Assembly: GCF_004331075.1 (NCBI RefSeq) | Contig: NZ_SJNX01000002.1 | Coordinates: forward strand, 1 to 64,000 | Length of the DNA stretch: 64,000 nt | Direction of reading: 5' to 3' | Source: Acinetobacter brisouioides | GTDB lineage: Bacteria > Pseudomonadota > Gammaproteobacteria > Pseudomonadales > Moraxellaceae | Shown: piece after piece, positions 24,861-33,858 of the stretch | Numbering within the stretch: the stretch's first letter is position 1 | Layout: each line of letters starts with the position of its first letter | The notes under the pieces: generated by a model | What the model was told of the DNA's origin: nothing | What the model saw: the letters and a program-made list of their open reading frames with translations, nothing else | Database searches by the model: none | Translations under genes and position numbers: made by a program

Positions 24861-27209
24861 ATGCATATGGGCAATTTATCACAGCATCTTTCAGTCGAAA
24901 CTGAGCAGTTTTTTCATTTACAAGTAGCACTGCAACAGATTCAGTTACGGGTTGATCCGCAATCAGCAGCAATATTTGAACTCGATGCTCAAGATGACTT
25001 AGAACTGAATCTTCCAACAGGTCAAGGCATTGAAATCTTGGTGCGCAATGCACAAGGTAAAATCCAATTGCCCTTACTGCAACTGGTCAGCCCAAATGGC
25101 ATTATCAGCATTGGAACAGCAGTACAAACGCTTGAACAACTTGTGCAACAAGACAGCGTTGCTCAGCGTCTTGAATACCAGTTACAAAAATTCAATATTG
25201 CTCAAACTGATTTAGAAGTGGTGCTACGTGTTCAACACACTGAGCAAGTTCGTTTTCATGCGCCTGAACCCCTTTCCGTGATTGTGCTCAATACAGGCGA
25301 AAATATGCAGGTCGATCAGCAGAATGCTATCGACGAAGTTCAAGTGATCATACATAAAACTAAAGCCCAGACCGAATATTTACCTGCTCCACTAGCACAA
25401 CCCATTCAGGAGATCCGTGTCAGTAAAGCCAGTGCCAAAACCTACCAAGTCAAAGCGGGACAATGGATTCAGATTATTGATGTTTCGGGCAAGCAGTGCT
25501 CGGACTTTTTAGCTTTTGATGCCAATGCGCTGACTCAAGGTCAGGAAATTGGACTAGATGCGGTAGCAACACGCACAATACTAGGACATAGCACGCCAAG
25601 TCCAGGAATTCACTCACGCTTTTATGGCACAGACATGCAAGCCTTAGTCGAAGTGGTTCAAGACACTGTGGGACGACATGACATGTTTCTCACCGCATGT
25701 AGTCCAAAATTTTACGAAGACAGTGGCTACTTTGGACATACCTCCTGTACCGATAACTTTAACCGTATTTTAAATCCACTTGGGCTTGCTCCCAAAGCAG
25801 CATGGCCAGCCATTAATTTTTTCTACAACACTCAAGTTGAACCCTGCGGCAGCATCAGCATGGATGAGCCGTGGTCACGTGCGGGCGACTATATTTTGCT
25901 GCGTGCGCACAAAGATCTGCTTTGTGCATCATCTGCCTGCCCCGATGACATTGACCCATCCAACGGTTGGGTTCCCAGCGACATTCATGTGCGAATTTAT
26001 GCCGAGTCTGAGCAATTTGCACGTTCCCAACTGTACCGTACCCATCCTGAGGAGATGCCCCGCATGACCAAACAAAGTGGCTTTCATTCCCGTATTGCCG
26101 CCCTAACCTCGCAACTGGTTGAATATCATGGTTATTGGGTGGCTAATGAGTATCATGGCTGGGGCGCCAAAGCCGAATATCTGGCGTGTCGTGAACGCGT
26201 AGCAATGATTGACTTAACAGCTTTACGCAAATTTGAAATTACAGGCCCAGATGCCGAAAGTTTCTTGCAATACATGCTGACGCGCAATGTACGCAAACTG
26301 GCAATTGGCGAAATTGCCTATTCTGCGATTTGTCTTGATACAGGCGGTATGCTCGATGACGGCACGATTTTCCGTTTGGGAGAAAACAACTTTCGCTGGG
26401 TTTGTGGCGATGAATACACAGGCACATGGCTAAAACAAAAAGCCCAGCAACTCGGATATCGGGTCAGTATTCGACATTCTTCAGATCAAATTCACAATGT
26501 TGCCGTGCAAGGGCCTCGCAGTCGCGAACTGCTCAAGCAACTCATCTGGACACCTGAGCATCAACCCAACCTCGACCAACTGGCATGGTTCCATTTTACC
26601 CTCGGACGCTTAGGCAATGCCCAAGGCATTCCCGTCATGGTTTCACGCACAGGTTATACAGGTGAACTTGGCTTTGAAGTGTGGTGTCATCCCACCCATG
26701 CCGAACAGGTTTGGGATGCGATCTGGTCGGCAGGACAAGCCTTTGAGATTGCACCGATGGGTTTTACCGCACTGGATATGCTGCGTATAGAAGCAGGTCT
26801 GATTTTTGCACAGCATGAATTTGATGCACAGACCAATCCGTTTGAAGCAGGCATTGGTTTTACCGTTCCCTTAAAAAGTAAAGAAGAAGACTTCTTGGGC
26901 AAGCAAGCCATGCAAAATCAAACCGCACAAAGTCGACATAAATTGGTGGGCTTAATCTTGGAACAAAACGAAGCTGCCGAACACGGCGACCTGATTTATG
27001 TCGATCGCTATCCTGTCGGTGTCGTCACCAGTGCCACCAATTCACCTTTACTGAAAAAACAAATTGCACTGTGTCGGGTTGCCCCGCAATACGCCAGTGC
27101 AGAGACCGCTTTAGAAGTTGGCAAGCTCGACGGGCAAAAGAAACGCCTCAAGGCCAAAGTCGTCAGCTTACCGTTTTACGATCCCGAACGCACACGGGTA
27201 CGTGCCTAA
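24861..27209 (+). CDS. tdm: Trimethylamine N-oxide demethylase (DUF1989 plus GcvT domains)
   Basis: 782 residues, the size of Tdm, which splits TMAO into dimethylamine and formaldehyde. An N-terminal region of about 160 residues precedes a DUF1989 domain (about 190-390) rich in metal-type residues: QCSDFLAF, FLTACSPKFYEDSGYFGHTSC, EPCGSISMDEPW and CASSACPDDIDPSNGW. The C-terminal part (about 400-782) is a GcvT/THF domain with VAMIDLTALRKFEITGPDAE and SRTGYTGELGFEVW. The THF domain would trap formaldehyde as methylene-THF. ATG 24861 or 24867 share an AAAGG site. It is divergent from the kinase operon and followed by amtB. Confidence 0.93.
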   Translation: MHMGNLSQHLSVETEQFFHLQVALQQIQLRVDPQSAAIFELDAQDDLELNLPTGQGIEILVRNAQGKIQLPLLQLVSPNGIISIGTAVQTLEQLVQQDSVAQRLEYQLQKFNIAQTDLEVVLRVQHTEQVRFHAPEPLSVIVLNTGENMQVDQQNAIDEVQVIIHKTKAQTEYLPAPLAQPIQEIRVSKASAKTYQVKAGQWIQIIDVSGKQCSDFLAFDANALTQGQEIGLDAVATRTILGHSTPSPGIHSRFYGTDMQALVEVVQDTVGRHDMFLTACSPKFYEDSGYFGHTSCTDNFNRILNPLGLAPKAAWPAINFFYNTQVEPCGSISMDEPWSRAGDYILLRAHKDLLCASSACPDDIDPSNGWVPSDIHVRIYAESEQFARSQLYRTHPEEMPRMTKQSGFHSRIAALTSQLVEYHGYWVANEYHGWGAKAEYLACRERVAMIDLTALRKFEITGPDAESFLQYMLTRNVRKLAIGEIAYSAICLDTGGMLDDGTIFRLGENNFRWVCGDEYTGTWLKQKAQQLGYRVSIRHSSDQIHNVAVQGPRSRELLKQLIWTPEHQPNLDQLAWFHFTLGRLGNAQGIPVMVSRTGYTGELGFEVWCHPTHAEQVWDAIWSAGQAFEIAPMGFTALDMLRIEAGLIFAQHEFDAQTNPFEAGIGFTVPLKSKEEDFLGKQAMQNQTAQSRHKLVGLILEQNEAAEHGDLIYVDRYPVGVVTSATNSPLLKKQIALCRVAPQYASAETALEVGKLDGQKKRLKAKVVSLPFYDPERTRVRA

Positions 27210-27321
27210 GTTTTTCAATTCTCCTGATTACCAAGTGTGAACTTGGCAATCTGTAAAAAATGGACTGTTTTGTTTCGGCAAAACGCAACACATTGTGATC
27301 ATTACACGAGGAGGGAGAAAT

Positions 27322-28638
27322 ATGAATTTCCGTTCTATTTCGAGCTTAGTCTTAGGTTGTTTATTGTTGTCGCCACAATTTGCTCAGGCAGCAGGAACTG
27401 TAACCTTGAACCAAACATCCACAGCATGGGTCATGACATCCATCATATTCGTCATGATTATGTTTATTCCAGGGTTGGCTTTGTTTTATGGCGGCATGCT
27501 CCGCAGTAAAAACGTCTTGTCCATCTGCACCCAGTTTTTTGCCTTTGCAGGCATTATCGGGCTGATGTGGATTACCCATATTTACAGCATGATTGTCGAT
27601 ACCACAGGCATGCATGACGGTACGTTTAATCTTGCTAGTTTTGTCGGTGGTTTTGACAAAGCCTTTATGCATGGTGTTACCGATCAATCTTTAATGGGTG
27701 ATATCCCTGAGTACGTCACCTCAGTCTTTGGCATGACTTTCGCCATGATCACCCCAGCAATTGTGGTGGGTGGTTATGCCGAACGCATGAAATTTAGTGC
27801 CATGGTGATTTTTGTGATTTTGTGGACAACCATTGTTTATGCACCAATGGCACACATGGTCTGGGGCGGTGTCGGTTCTGCCATGCACAATTGGGGCGTG
27901 CTCGATTTTGCAGGTGGGACAGCCGTACATATTAACTCGGGTATTGCTGCACTGGTTGGTGCAATGATCATCGGACGTCGTAAAGACTGGAAAACCCAAA
28001 ATATTGCCCCACACAACTTGGTCTACACATTCATTGGTGCAGGTCTACTTTGGGCAGGCTGGTTCGGTTTCAATGTCGGTTCAGCACTGGCAGCCAATGC
28101 AAGTGCTGGCTTAATCATGATGAATACCCAAGTTGCAGCTTGTGCAGGCATTGTAGGCTGGATGATCATTGAAAAAGTTCTCGACAGACATACCACGTCT
28201 CTAGGGCTTGCTTCTGGTGCAATTGCAGGTTTAGTCGGTATTACCCCAGCAGCCGCTTATGTCGGGGTGTTTGGAGCCGCTGCGATTGGGCTGATTACAG
28301 GTATGGTGTGCTTCTATGCAGTCACTCGTCTTAAAAATGTACTCAACATTGACGACTCGCTGGATGTATTTGCCTTACACGGGATTGGTGGCATGGTCGG
28401 TGGGATTTTGACAGGAATTTTTGCCTCACCGCTGTTGGGTGGCAATATTACAGGCCTAAATTTTGGCACACAGTTCATTTCACAACTTATCGGAATTGGT
28501 GTGACTGTAGTGTATAGCGCAGCATGTACATGGGGCATTTTCAAAGTGATCGAAATGACCGTTGGTTTACGTGTTTCACATGAACAGGAAGAACAAGGTT
28601 TAGATCTCAGCGACCACAACGAACGCGCTTATAACTAA
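27322..28638 (+). CDS. amtB: Ammonium channel AmtB, first tandem copy
   Basis: 438 residues from ATG 27322, chosen because GGAGGGAGA lies just upstream; the frame opens at 27295. A cleavable signal peptide ends at QFAQA-A. About 11 transmembrane helices follow, with AVHINSG (first pore His) and FALHGIGGM (second pore His), and the AmtB signature MTFAMITPAIVVGGYAERMKF. It conducts ammonium across the inner membrane and is normally gated by GlnK. It starts 112 nt after tdm, so the two may be co-transcribed. A strong terminator follows. Confidence 0.95.
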   Translation: MNFRSISSLVLGCLLLSPQFAQAAGTVTLNQTSTAWVMTSIIFVMIMFIPGLALFYGGMLRSKNVLSICTQFFAFAGIIGLMWITHIYSMIVDTTGMHDGTFNLASFVGGFDKAFMHGVTDQSLMGDIPEYVTSVFGMTFAMITPAIVVGGYAERMKFSAMVIFVILWTTIVYAPMAHMVWGGVGSAMHNWGVLDFAGGTAVHINSGIAALVGAMIIGRRKDWKTQNIAPHNLVYTFIGAGLLWAGWFGFNVGSALAANASAGLIMMNTQVAACAGIVGWMIIEKVLDRHTTSLGLASGAIAGLVGITPAAAYVGVFGAAAIGLITGMVCFYAVTRLKNVLNIDDSLDVFALHGIGGMVGGILTGIFASPLLGGNITGLNFGTQFISQLIGIGVTVVYSAACTWGIFKVIEMTVGLRVSHEQEEQGLDLSDHNERAYN

Positions 28639-28656
28639 ACATTTTAAATAGTTTTC

Positions 28657-28692
28657 AATCGGGCAGAAGTACGACTTCTGCCCGATTTTTTG
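28657..28692 (+). terminator. Rho-independent terminator after first amtB
   Basis: AATCGGGCAGAAGT-ACG-ACTTCTGCCCGATT, a perfect 14-bp stem, is followed by TTTTT. It lies about 18 nt past the stop. Confidence 0.96.
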
Positions 28693-28845
28693 CGCCAATT
28701 GATTGCAATCCCCGCCTATTTCAAAGCATTTATGCACATTTTTTGTTCGTAACATATAGCTATTTCTTCATCCAGACAAGATTATTCATTAAAAACAAAC
28801 CTTTGATTTATCAGTCATTATATTAAATTCACTTTTTATAAAATT

Positions 28846-28861
28846 TGGTACAAGAATTGCT
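28846..28861 (+). promoter_or_regulatory. Sigma-54 -24/-12 promoter upstream of second amtB
   Basis: TGGTACAAGAATTGCT has GG (28847-28848) and GC (28859-28860) exactly 10 nt apart, with TGG-A-C and TTGCT matching the RpoN consensus. It lies 108 nt upstream of the ATG, inside a 330-nt gap that follows a terminator, as expected for an NtrC-controlled ammonium channel. Confidence 0.72.
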
Positions 28862-28968
28862 TATAACTAAAATGAAATTAATATTCTCTAAAAGAATATT
28901 AGCAAAACCACATATTTGAATTTTTAAAACCGCATCTTCGCCTAATTTTTTGCATACAGGAAGGATCT

Positions 28969-30285
28969 ATGATTTCCCGTTCTCTGGTTAAATTGGCTTT
29001 GGGGAGCCTGCTATTTACCCCTGTCTACGCATTTGCTGCTGATGCACCCTTCGATGCTGCATCTACGGTTTGGGTAATGATTTCTGCCATTTTGGTGCTG
29101 ATCATGTTTATTCCAGGCTTGGCGCTATTTTATGGTGGCATGATTCGCGCTAAAAATATCCTGTCGATTTTTTCGCAATTCTTTGCTATCGCTGCTGTTG
29201 TCGGGATTTTATGGGTGAGTTTTGTATATAGCTTGGTTGCCGATACCACAGGCATGACTGAAGGCTCACTGAATTTGTATAGTTTTGTTGGTGGCTTAAA
29301 CAAAGCCTTTATGCTTGGAATTAACGAGAAAACACTCATCGCGGGTGTACCCGAATATGTCATCGCCGTATTTGGCATGACCTTCGCCATGATTACCCCA
29401 GCCATTGCTGTGGGTGGCTACGCTGAACGTATGAAATTCAGTGCAGTGGTTTTGTTTGGTGCGCTTTGGCTGATTTTAGTTTATGGACCACTGGCACATA
29501 TGGTTTGGGGTGGCGCAGGTGCAATCATGCACAACTGGGGCGTACTCGACTTTGCAGGTGGCACAGCAGTACACATTAACTCAGGGGTTGCTGCACTGGT
29601 TGGTGCATTGATTTTAGGCAAACGTAAAGGTTGGCCAACAGCATCTATGCCGCCACATAACTTGGTCTTTACCATGATTGGCGCAGCATTGCTTTGGGCT
29701 GGTTGGTTCGGATTTAATGTTGGCTCGGCACTAGCAGCCAATACCACAGCAGGCTTAGTTCTCATGACCACCATGATTGCGACTTGCGGCGGAATTGTCG
29801 GGTGGATGTTCATTGAAAAAATGATGGCAGGTCATGTCACTTCTTTAGGTTTAGCTTCTGGTGCCATTGCAGGTTTGGTCGGTATCACCCCTGCGGCAGC
29901 TTATGTTGGTGTATTTGGTGCAATTGTTATTGGTATGATTACCAGTGTTTGCTGCTTCTTCGCCGTAACAGGTCTAAAACGCAAATTTGGTTTTGACGAT
30001 GCGCTTGATGTATTTGCACTACATGGTGTGGGCGGCATGATCGGTGGCATTTTGACAGGTATCTTCGCCGCACCTGCTTTAGGTGGAAATATTGCCAATT
30101 TAGCCATTGGCTCTCAAGTTGTTATCCAACTCATGGGAATTGGTTTAACTGTGGTGTACTGTGGCTTCTTCACATGGTTAATTCTAACGGTGATTGATAA
30201 AACCATTGGCTTACGCGTCAGCACCGAACAAGAACAGCAAGGGCTAGATGTCAGCGATCATAATGAAAAAGCTTATAATCCTTAA
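28969..30285 (+). CDS. Ammonium channel AmtB, second tandem copy
   Basis: 438 residues with signal peptide ending FAFAADA and the same channel features as its neighbour: MTFAMITPAIAVGGYAERM, AVHINSG and FALHGVGGM. The two proteins are clearly paralogous along their whole length, including the C-terminal EQEQQGLDVSDHNEKAYN tail, but diverge in the signal peptide and several loops, so this is an old duplication. It has its own sigma-54-type promoter and terminator, so it is probably regulated separately from tdm-amtB. Confidence 0.95.
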   Translation: MISRSLVKLALGSLLFTPVYAFAADAPFDAASTVWVMISAILVLIMFIPGLALFYGGMIRAKNILSIFSQFFAIAAVVGILWVSFVYSLVADTTGMTEGSLNLYSFVGGLNKAFMLGINEKTLIAGVPEYVIAVFGMTFAMITPAIAVGGYAERMKFSAVVLFGALWLILVYGPLAHMVWGGAGAIMHNWGVLDFAGGTAVHINSGVAALVGALILGKRKGWPTASMPPHNLVFTMIGAALLWAGWFGFNVGSALAANTTAGLVLMTTMIATCGGIVGWMFIEKMMAGHVTSLGLASGAIAGLVGITPAAAYVGVFGAIVIGMITSVCCFFAVTGLKRKFGFDDALDVFALHGVGGMIGGILTGIFAAPALGGNIANLAIGSQVVIQLMGIGLTVVYCGFFTWLILTVIDKTIGLRVSTEQEQQGLDVSDHNEKAYNP

Positions 30286-30323
30286 TTGTTTCTTATAAGT
30301 GGCTATGCCACACTCAAGCCAAT

Positions 30324-30351
30324 ATCCGCAGTTCAACACTGCGGATTTTTT
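30324..30351 (+). terminator. Rho-independent terminator after second amtB
   Basis: ATCCGCAGT-TCAAC-ACTGCGGAT is followed by six T, 39 nt after the stop. Confidence 0.95.
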
Positions 30352-30382
30352 GTCTAAGGTTTTGCATATTTAAGGACACCAC

Positions 30383-31012
30383 ATGTACGTTCCTGCACAG
30401 TTTGAAGAAAAGAATTTGGATGCTTTACATGATTTAATCCGTAACAATGCCCTTGGCTGTCTGATTACACAGCACGATGGACGACTCGATGCCAATCATA
30501 TTCCGTTTGAACTCTGCACAGAACCCCAAGGCTTAGGTGTTCTTACAGCCCATATTGCCCGTGAAAATCCATTATTTCAGCAACTCCAAGATCAAGAGGA
30601 GGTTTTGGTCGTATTCCAAGCTGATCAAGGTTATATTTCGCCCAACTGGTATCCTGAAAAGTTACAGCATCATCGGGCTGTACCCACATGGAACTATCGA
30701 GTGGTGCATGTTCGCGGCAGAATCCGTATCCATGATGACGAAAAATTTTTACGCGGTTTATTGGCACGCCTAACCCGCCAACATGAAGCGACTCAACCGC
30801 GGCCATGGAAAATGTCAGATGCACCCGCAGACTATATTGCCGAAGAGCTTCGCCATATTATCGGGATCGAAATCCAGATTACCGATATTCAAGGCAAATT
30901 CAAGATCAGCCAAAACCGTTCAATTGAAGACCGTCAAGGCGTGGTCAAAGGATTGGCTGAACAAGGCAATCTGGCTTTATCGCAGTCTGTACAAAACACA
31001 TTGTCAGAGTAA
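30383..31012 (+). CDS. paiB: PaiB-family FMN-binding protein
   Basis: 209 residues. MYVPAQFEEKN at the start, YISPNWYPEK, VPTWNYRVVHVRGR and the C-terminal KFKISQNRSIEDRQGVVKGL are the family hallmarks. PaiB-type proteins have a split-barrel FMN-binding fold; in Bacillus PaiB is a negative regulator with PaiA. No paiA is beside it. A rightward terminator-like hairpin follows. Its role here is unknown. Confidence 0.9.
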   Translation: MYVPAQFEEKNLDALHDLIRNNALGCLITQHDGRLDANHIPFELCTEPQGLGVLTAHIARENPLFQQLQDQEEVLVVFQADQGYISPNWYPEKLQHHRAVPTWNYRVVHVRGRIRIHDDEKFLRGLLARLTRQHEATQPRPWKMSDAPADYIAEELRHIIGIEIQITDIQGKFKISQNRSIEDRQGVVKGLAEQGNLALSQSVQNTLSE

Positions 31013-31025
31013 ATTTAGTCAATAA

Positions 31026-31066
31026 AAAACCTTTAACGTTGTAATATTGATCTGTTAAGGGTTTTT
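31026..31066 (+). terminator. Terminator after paiB
   Basis: AAAACCTTTAAC and GTTAAGGGTTTT form a 12-bp stem with one wobble and a 16-nt loop, ending in T residues, 13 nt after the paiB stop. Confidence 0.8.
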
Positions 31067-31109
31067 ACAATAAACGCCTTAATTTGTAGGTGTTTATTTA
31101 ACCTTAATT

Positions 31110-31268
31110 CGGTAAAAGTTTTTGCTCAACACATTAAAAATAAATGAATCATAATGACGGAGTCTTACAGTTTTGACTCATATTTCAGGATTAATCCTCC
31201 ATTCAACCGGAGAAGCATCACTTCGCAAGGCTTTCGGGAAAAGTGGAATTGCCACGCAAGGGTAACCA
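31110..31268 (+). repeat. Dispersed intergenic repeat, copy B
   Basis: 31110-31178 is the 69-nt core shared with 12186-12254 (opposite strand) and 52548-52616. Its end, GAGTC-TTACAGTTTT-GACTC, is a small inverted repeat. A second shared block (TTCAACCGGAGAAG, then ACGCAAGGGTAACC) ends near 31268, interrupted by about 30 nt relative to copy A. It occupies much of the 491-nt paiB-miaE gap. Confidence 0.75.
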
Positions 31269-31431
31269 TCTAGCAAACTCAAAATATATTTTGGGGCGCT
31301 TTACTACAAAACTTGTCTACCACCATCAATCTATGATCAAATTTTTCGTAGAAAAAATCATTTGTTAAAAATCTTCTACTTCAAACAGTTACGAATGGCA
31401 CTGCCGAAAATCACAAAACATTTAAAATCCA

Positions 31432-31470
31432 AAAAGAAAATGCCAGTCAGCTTCTTCACTGACTGGCATT
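31432..31470 (-). terminator. Terminator of the lepA-to-miaE run
   Basis: On the minus strand TGCCAGTCAG-TGAAGAAG-CTGACTGGCA is followed by TTTTCTTTTT, about 34 nt past the miaE stop. Confidence 0.9.
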
Positions 31471-31503
31471 ATTCTAAATCTTAGAAATTCTTTGATGTTT
31501 TGC

Positions 31504-32160
31504 TTATGCAGCAACCGTTGCAGGCACACCACTATGGAAGCGGAAAGTATCATCAGGATCTAAGATCAGGTTTTTTTCAACTTCGCGAATATGTGCAATA
31601 CGCTGCTGAATATCTTCTTCAGGTTTTTTCATTTTTGCGGTTTTTGCAACATCAAGTGCAAGCGCCAAATAATCTTCATAATGGCGTGACTCTGACTTGA
31701 GCAAATAGCGATAGTAACGCCCTAACTCTTCATCAACCAGTGGTGCTAAAGCATAGAATCGTTCACATGAACGTGCCTCTACAAATGCCCCGATAATCAG
31801 AACATCCACCAGTGCTTCAGGCTCGTAAGTGCGGATTTCTTTGCGTAGACCACCCGCATAACGCCCTGCACTCACGGCTTTCCATTCCTGACCACGCTTT
31901 GCCATGAACTCTAACACTTGTTCATAATGCAGCATTTCTTCACGGACAAGCTGTGCCAGTTTGACCTGCAAATCGGTAAAAAAACTATAACGGAACATCA
32001 GATTCATCGCTGTTCCAGCAGCCTTTTTTTCACAGTTGGCATGATCTTGCATCAATAATTCTAAATTATTCAATGCCTCATCTAACCATGCTTTAGGGGT
32101 TTCACAGCCTAAAAAACCGATGACAGGCTGCATCAACTCATCATAATCTGGCGTTGACAT
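31504..32160 (-). CDS. miaE: tRNA 2-methylthio-N6-isopentenyladenosine(37) hydroxylase
   Basis: 218 residues, diiron hydroxylase that converts ms2i6A37 of tRNA to the cis-ribozeatin form. Helical iron-ligand motifs are present: DHANCEKKAAG, REEMLHYEQV, EARSCERFYAL and SESRHYEDYL. The ATG shares one base with the pdxJ stop (TAATG), so it is coupled to pdxJ. Last gene of the run starting at lepA. Confidence 0.95.
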   Translation of the reverse strand: MSTPDYDELMQPVIGFLGCETPKAWLDEALNNLELLMQDHANCEKKAAGTAMNLMFRYSFFTDLQVKLAQLVREEMLHYEQVLEFMAKRGQEWKAVSAGRYAGGLRKEIRTYEPEALVDVLIIGAFVEARSCERFYALAPLVDEELGRYYRYLLKSESRHYEDYLALALDVAKTAKMKKPEEDIQQRIAHIREVEKNLILDPDDTFRFHSGVPATVAA

Positions 32161-32888
32161 TATGCACTCGCTGCCTGAATTGCGGCTTTCATTTGTTGTA
32201 CTGCTTGTTCCAAGCCCACAAATACGCTATCTGCAATAATCGAATGTCCGATGTTCAATTCATGAATTTGTGGAATTGCGGCAATCGGTGCAACATTGTC
32301 CAAGTTCAAACCATGCCCTGCATTCACCACCAGACCTTTTGCTGCAGCATATTCAGTACCCTGAATAATGCGTTGTAATTCGTGTTGCTGTGCTTCAGGT
32401 GTTTCTGCATCAGCATAAGCACCTGTATGCAGTTCAATAGTTGGCGCACCACATGCAACGGCTGCATCAATTTGTGCAACATCCGCATCAATAAACAAAG
32501 ATACATCACAGCCAATCGCGGTGAGTTCCTGAGTTGCAGCTTTGACATGCTCAAAGTTACCAACAACATCCAAACCGCCTTCTGTGGTCAGTTCTTGGCG
32601 TTTTTCAGGTACAAAACAGACATGATGTGGCTGAATCTCTTTGGCAAATGCCACCATTTCATCGGTCACTGCCAATTCCAAATTCATACGTGTCTTCAAT
32701 ACTGGGCGCATGCGACGCACATCATCATCTTGAATATGACGACGATCTTCACGCAAATGTAAAGTAATTCCTTCTGCACCTGCCTGCTCACAAATCAGTG
32801 CAGCTTTGACAGGATCAGGATATTGGGTTCCACGTGCTTGTCTTAAAGTCGCGACATGGTCAATATTTACACCCAGTAAGGCAGCCAT
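32160..32888 (-). CDS. pdxJ: Pyridoxine 5'-phosphate synthase
   Basis: 242 residues from ATG 32888 (AGGA 8 nt upstream); the frame extends to 32933 without support. [18 protein letters not shown] is the PdxJ N-terminus, followed by [20 protein letters not shown] [26 protein letters not shown] and the phosphate-binding GHGLNLDNV. It condenses amino-acetone phosphate and deoxyxylulose phosphate in vitamin B6 synthesis. It lies after recO, a common gammaproteobacterial order. Confidence 0.97.
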   Translation of the reverse strand: MAALLGVNIDHVATLRQARGTQYPDPVKAALICEQAGAEGITLHLREDRRHIQDDDVRRMRPVLKTRMNLELAVTDEMVAFAKEIQPHHVCFVPEKRQELTTEGGLDVVGNFEHVKAATQELTAIGCDVSLFIDADVAQIDAAVACGAPTIELHTGAYADAETPEAQQHELQRIIQGTEYAAAKGLVVNAGHGLNLDNVAPIAAIPQIHELNIGHSIIADSVFVGLEQAVQQMKAAIQAASA

Positions 32889-32902
32889 AACGTATTTCCT
32901 AT

Positions 32903-33619
32903 TTAGTTCTGAACTTGACGATGCTGTATCCACAACTGCCGACTTTTTAAGGGTCGTTCACCCAAAAGTGCGGTTATCATTTGTCGGTAAAGCTTGGTAA
33001 GACATTGTAACTGCTGTGCAGAAAAATCCCTACCCTGAATATGTGATTGCATGCCTAAAATCATTTCACCTTGCAAGTTTGCAGGGCTATGGCTAACCGC
33101 GGGTAAAAAACCCTCATTGAGATGAAATTGATAATAGGCTTCAGGCAAAAGATCATTCTGATTAGCATCTTTTGAAAAATCAATTGCATACCCCAGTTCT
33201 TGCAATAAAACATGCTCAAACTGACGTAAAATCTGCTTTAAAAATATAGGTTTTTCTGTTTCAGTTTGCAGATTTAAATACTGTAATTTTTGCACTGCCG
33301 ATGCATATTGCAAAAAACTCTGTGGCAATGCTTCTTCTAATGGACATAAACGTAAAATCAGCTCATTCAGATAAAAACCACAAAAAAAGGCATCCCCTTG
33401 AAAAAAAATGGGTTGGGACTGAATTTCCAGATGACTAAAGTTTTTTAATTCTGATTTACCAGAAGCCTGTAAGCGCAATGGCTGATATTGTGGTGGCGAA
33501 TTTTGTCGCAATACACCATCTATTCGCCCATATTCTTGGCTAAAAATATGAACAATCTGGCTACGTTCGCGGTATTTACGGTGATGAATTAAATATCCAT
33601 GTAAGACTTCATTACGCAT
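32903..33619 (-). CDS. recO: DNA repair protein RecO
   Basis: 238 residues. The N-terminal OB-fold reads [34 protein letters not shown] helical C-terminal domain follows, containing ELGYAIDF. RecO loads RecA onto SSB-coated DNA with RecR in the RecF pathway. The zinc cysteines seen in some RecO proteins are absent, as in E. coli. It lies between the small lipoprotein gene and pdxJ, 17 nt after the former. Confidence 0.94.
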   Translation of the reverse strand: MRNEVLHGYLIHHRKYRERSQIVHIFSQEYGRIDGVLRQNSPPQYQPLRLQASGKSELKNFSHLEIQSQPIFFQGDAFFCGFYLNELILRLCPLEEALPQSFLQYASAVQKLQYLNLQTETEKPIFLKQILRQFEHVLLQELGYAIDFSKDANQNDLLPEAYYQFHLNEGFLPAVSHSPANLQGEMILGMQSHIQGRDFSAQQLQCLTKLYRQMITALLGERPLKSRQLWIQHRQVQN

Positions 33620-33636
33620 GAAATTGTTTAATTTTT

Positions 33637-33834
33637 CTATTGATCTTTTTGTTTATCTTGTTGTTTATCTTTGTCATCATCCCCATCTGGAGTCACAGCA
33701 CGTACAACTGCTGCTGTGCCTTTGACCACACCTTTGGTGGTCTTATAGGCAATCTCAACGGGAACAGTCACCAAGCTCGTAATACAGCCCTGCAATAAAA
33801 TCACAGCAGCCAAAATTATTCCTACTCGCATCAT
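33637..33834 (-). CDS. Small predicted lipoprotein
   Basis: 65 residues. A hydrophobic signal (VGIILAAVILLQGC) ends in a lipobox with Cys17, followed by a short Val/Thr-rich segment and a highly charged Asp/Lys/Gln tail. AAGGGG precedes the ATG. It sits between era and recO, where Acinetobacter genomes often carry a short lipoprotein. Function unknown; probably attached to a membrane and exposed to the periplasm. Confidence 0.78.
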   Translation of the reverse strand: MMRVGIILAAVILLQGCITSLVTVPVEIAYKTTKGVVKGTAAVVRAVTPDGDDDKDKQQDKQKDQ

Positions 33835-33858
33835 GCTGTTCCCCTTATGGTAAAACGA

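Noticed and set aside
27210..27321. Sigma-54 promoter upstream of first amtB
   Set aside because: All GG positions were checked and none has GC at the required distance; co-transcription with tdm is more likely.
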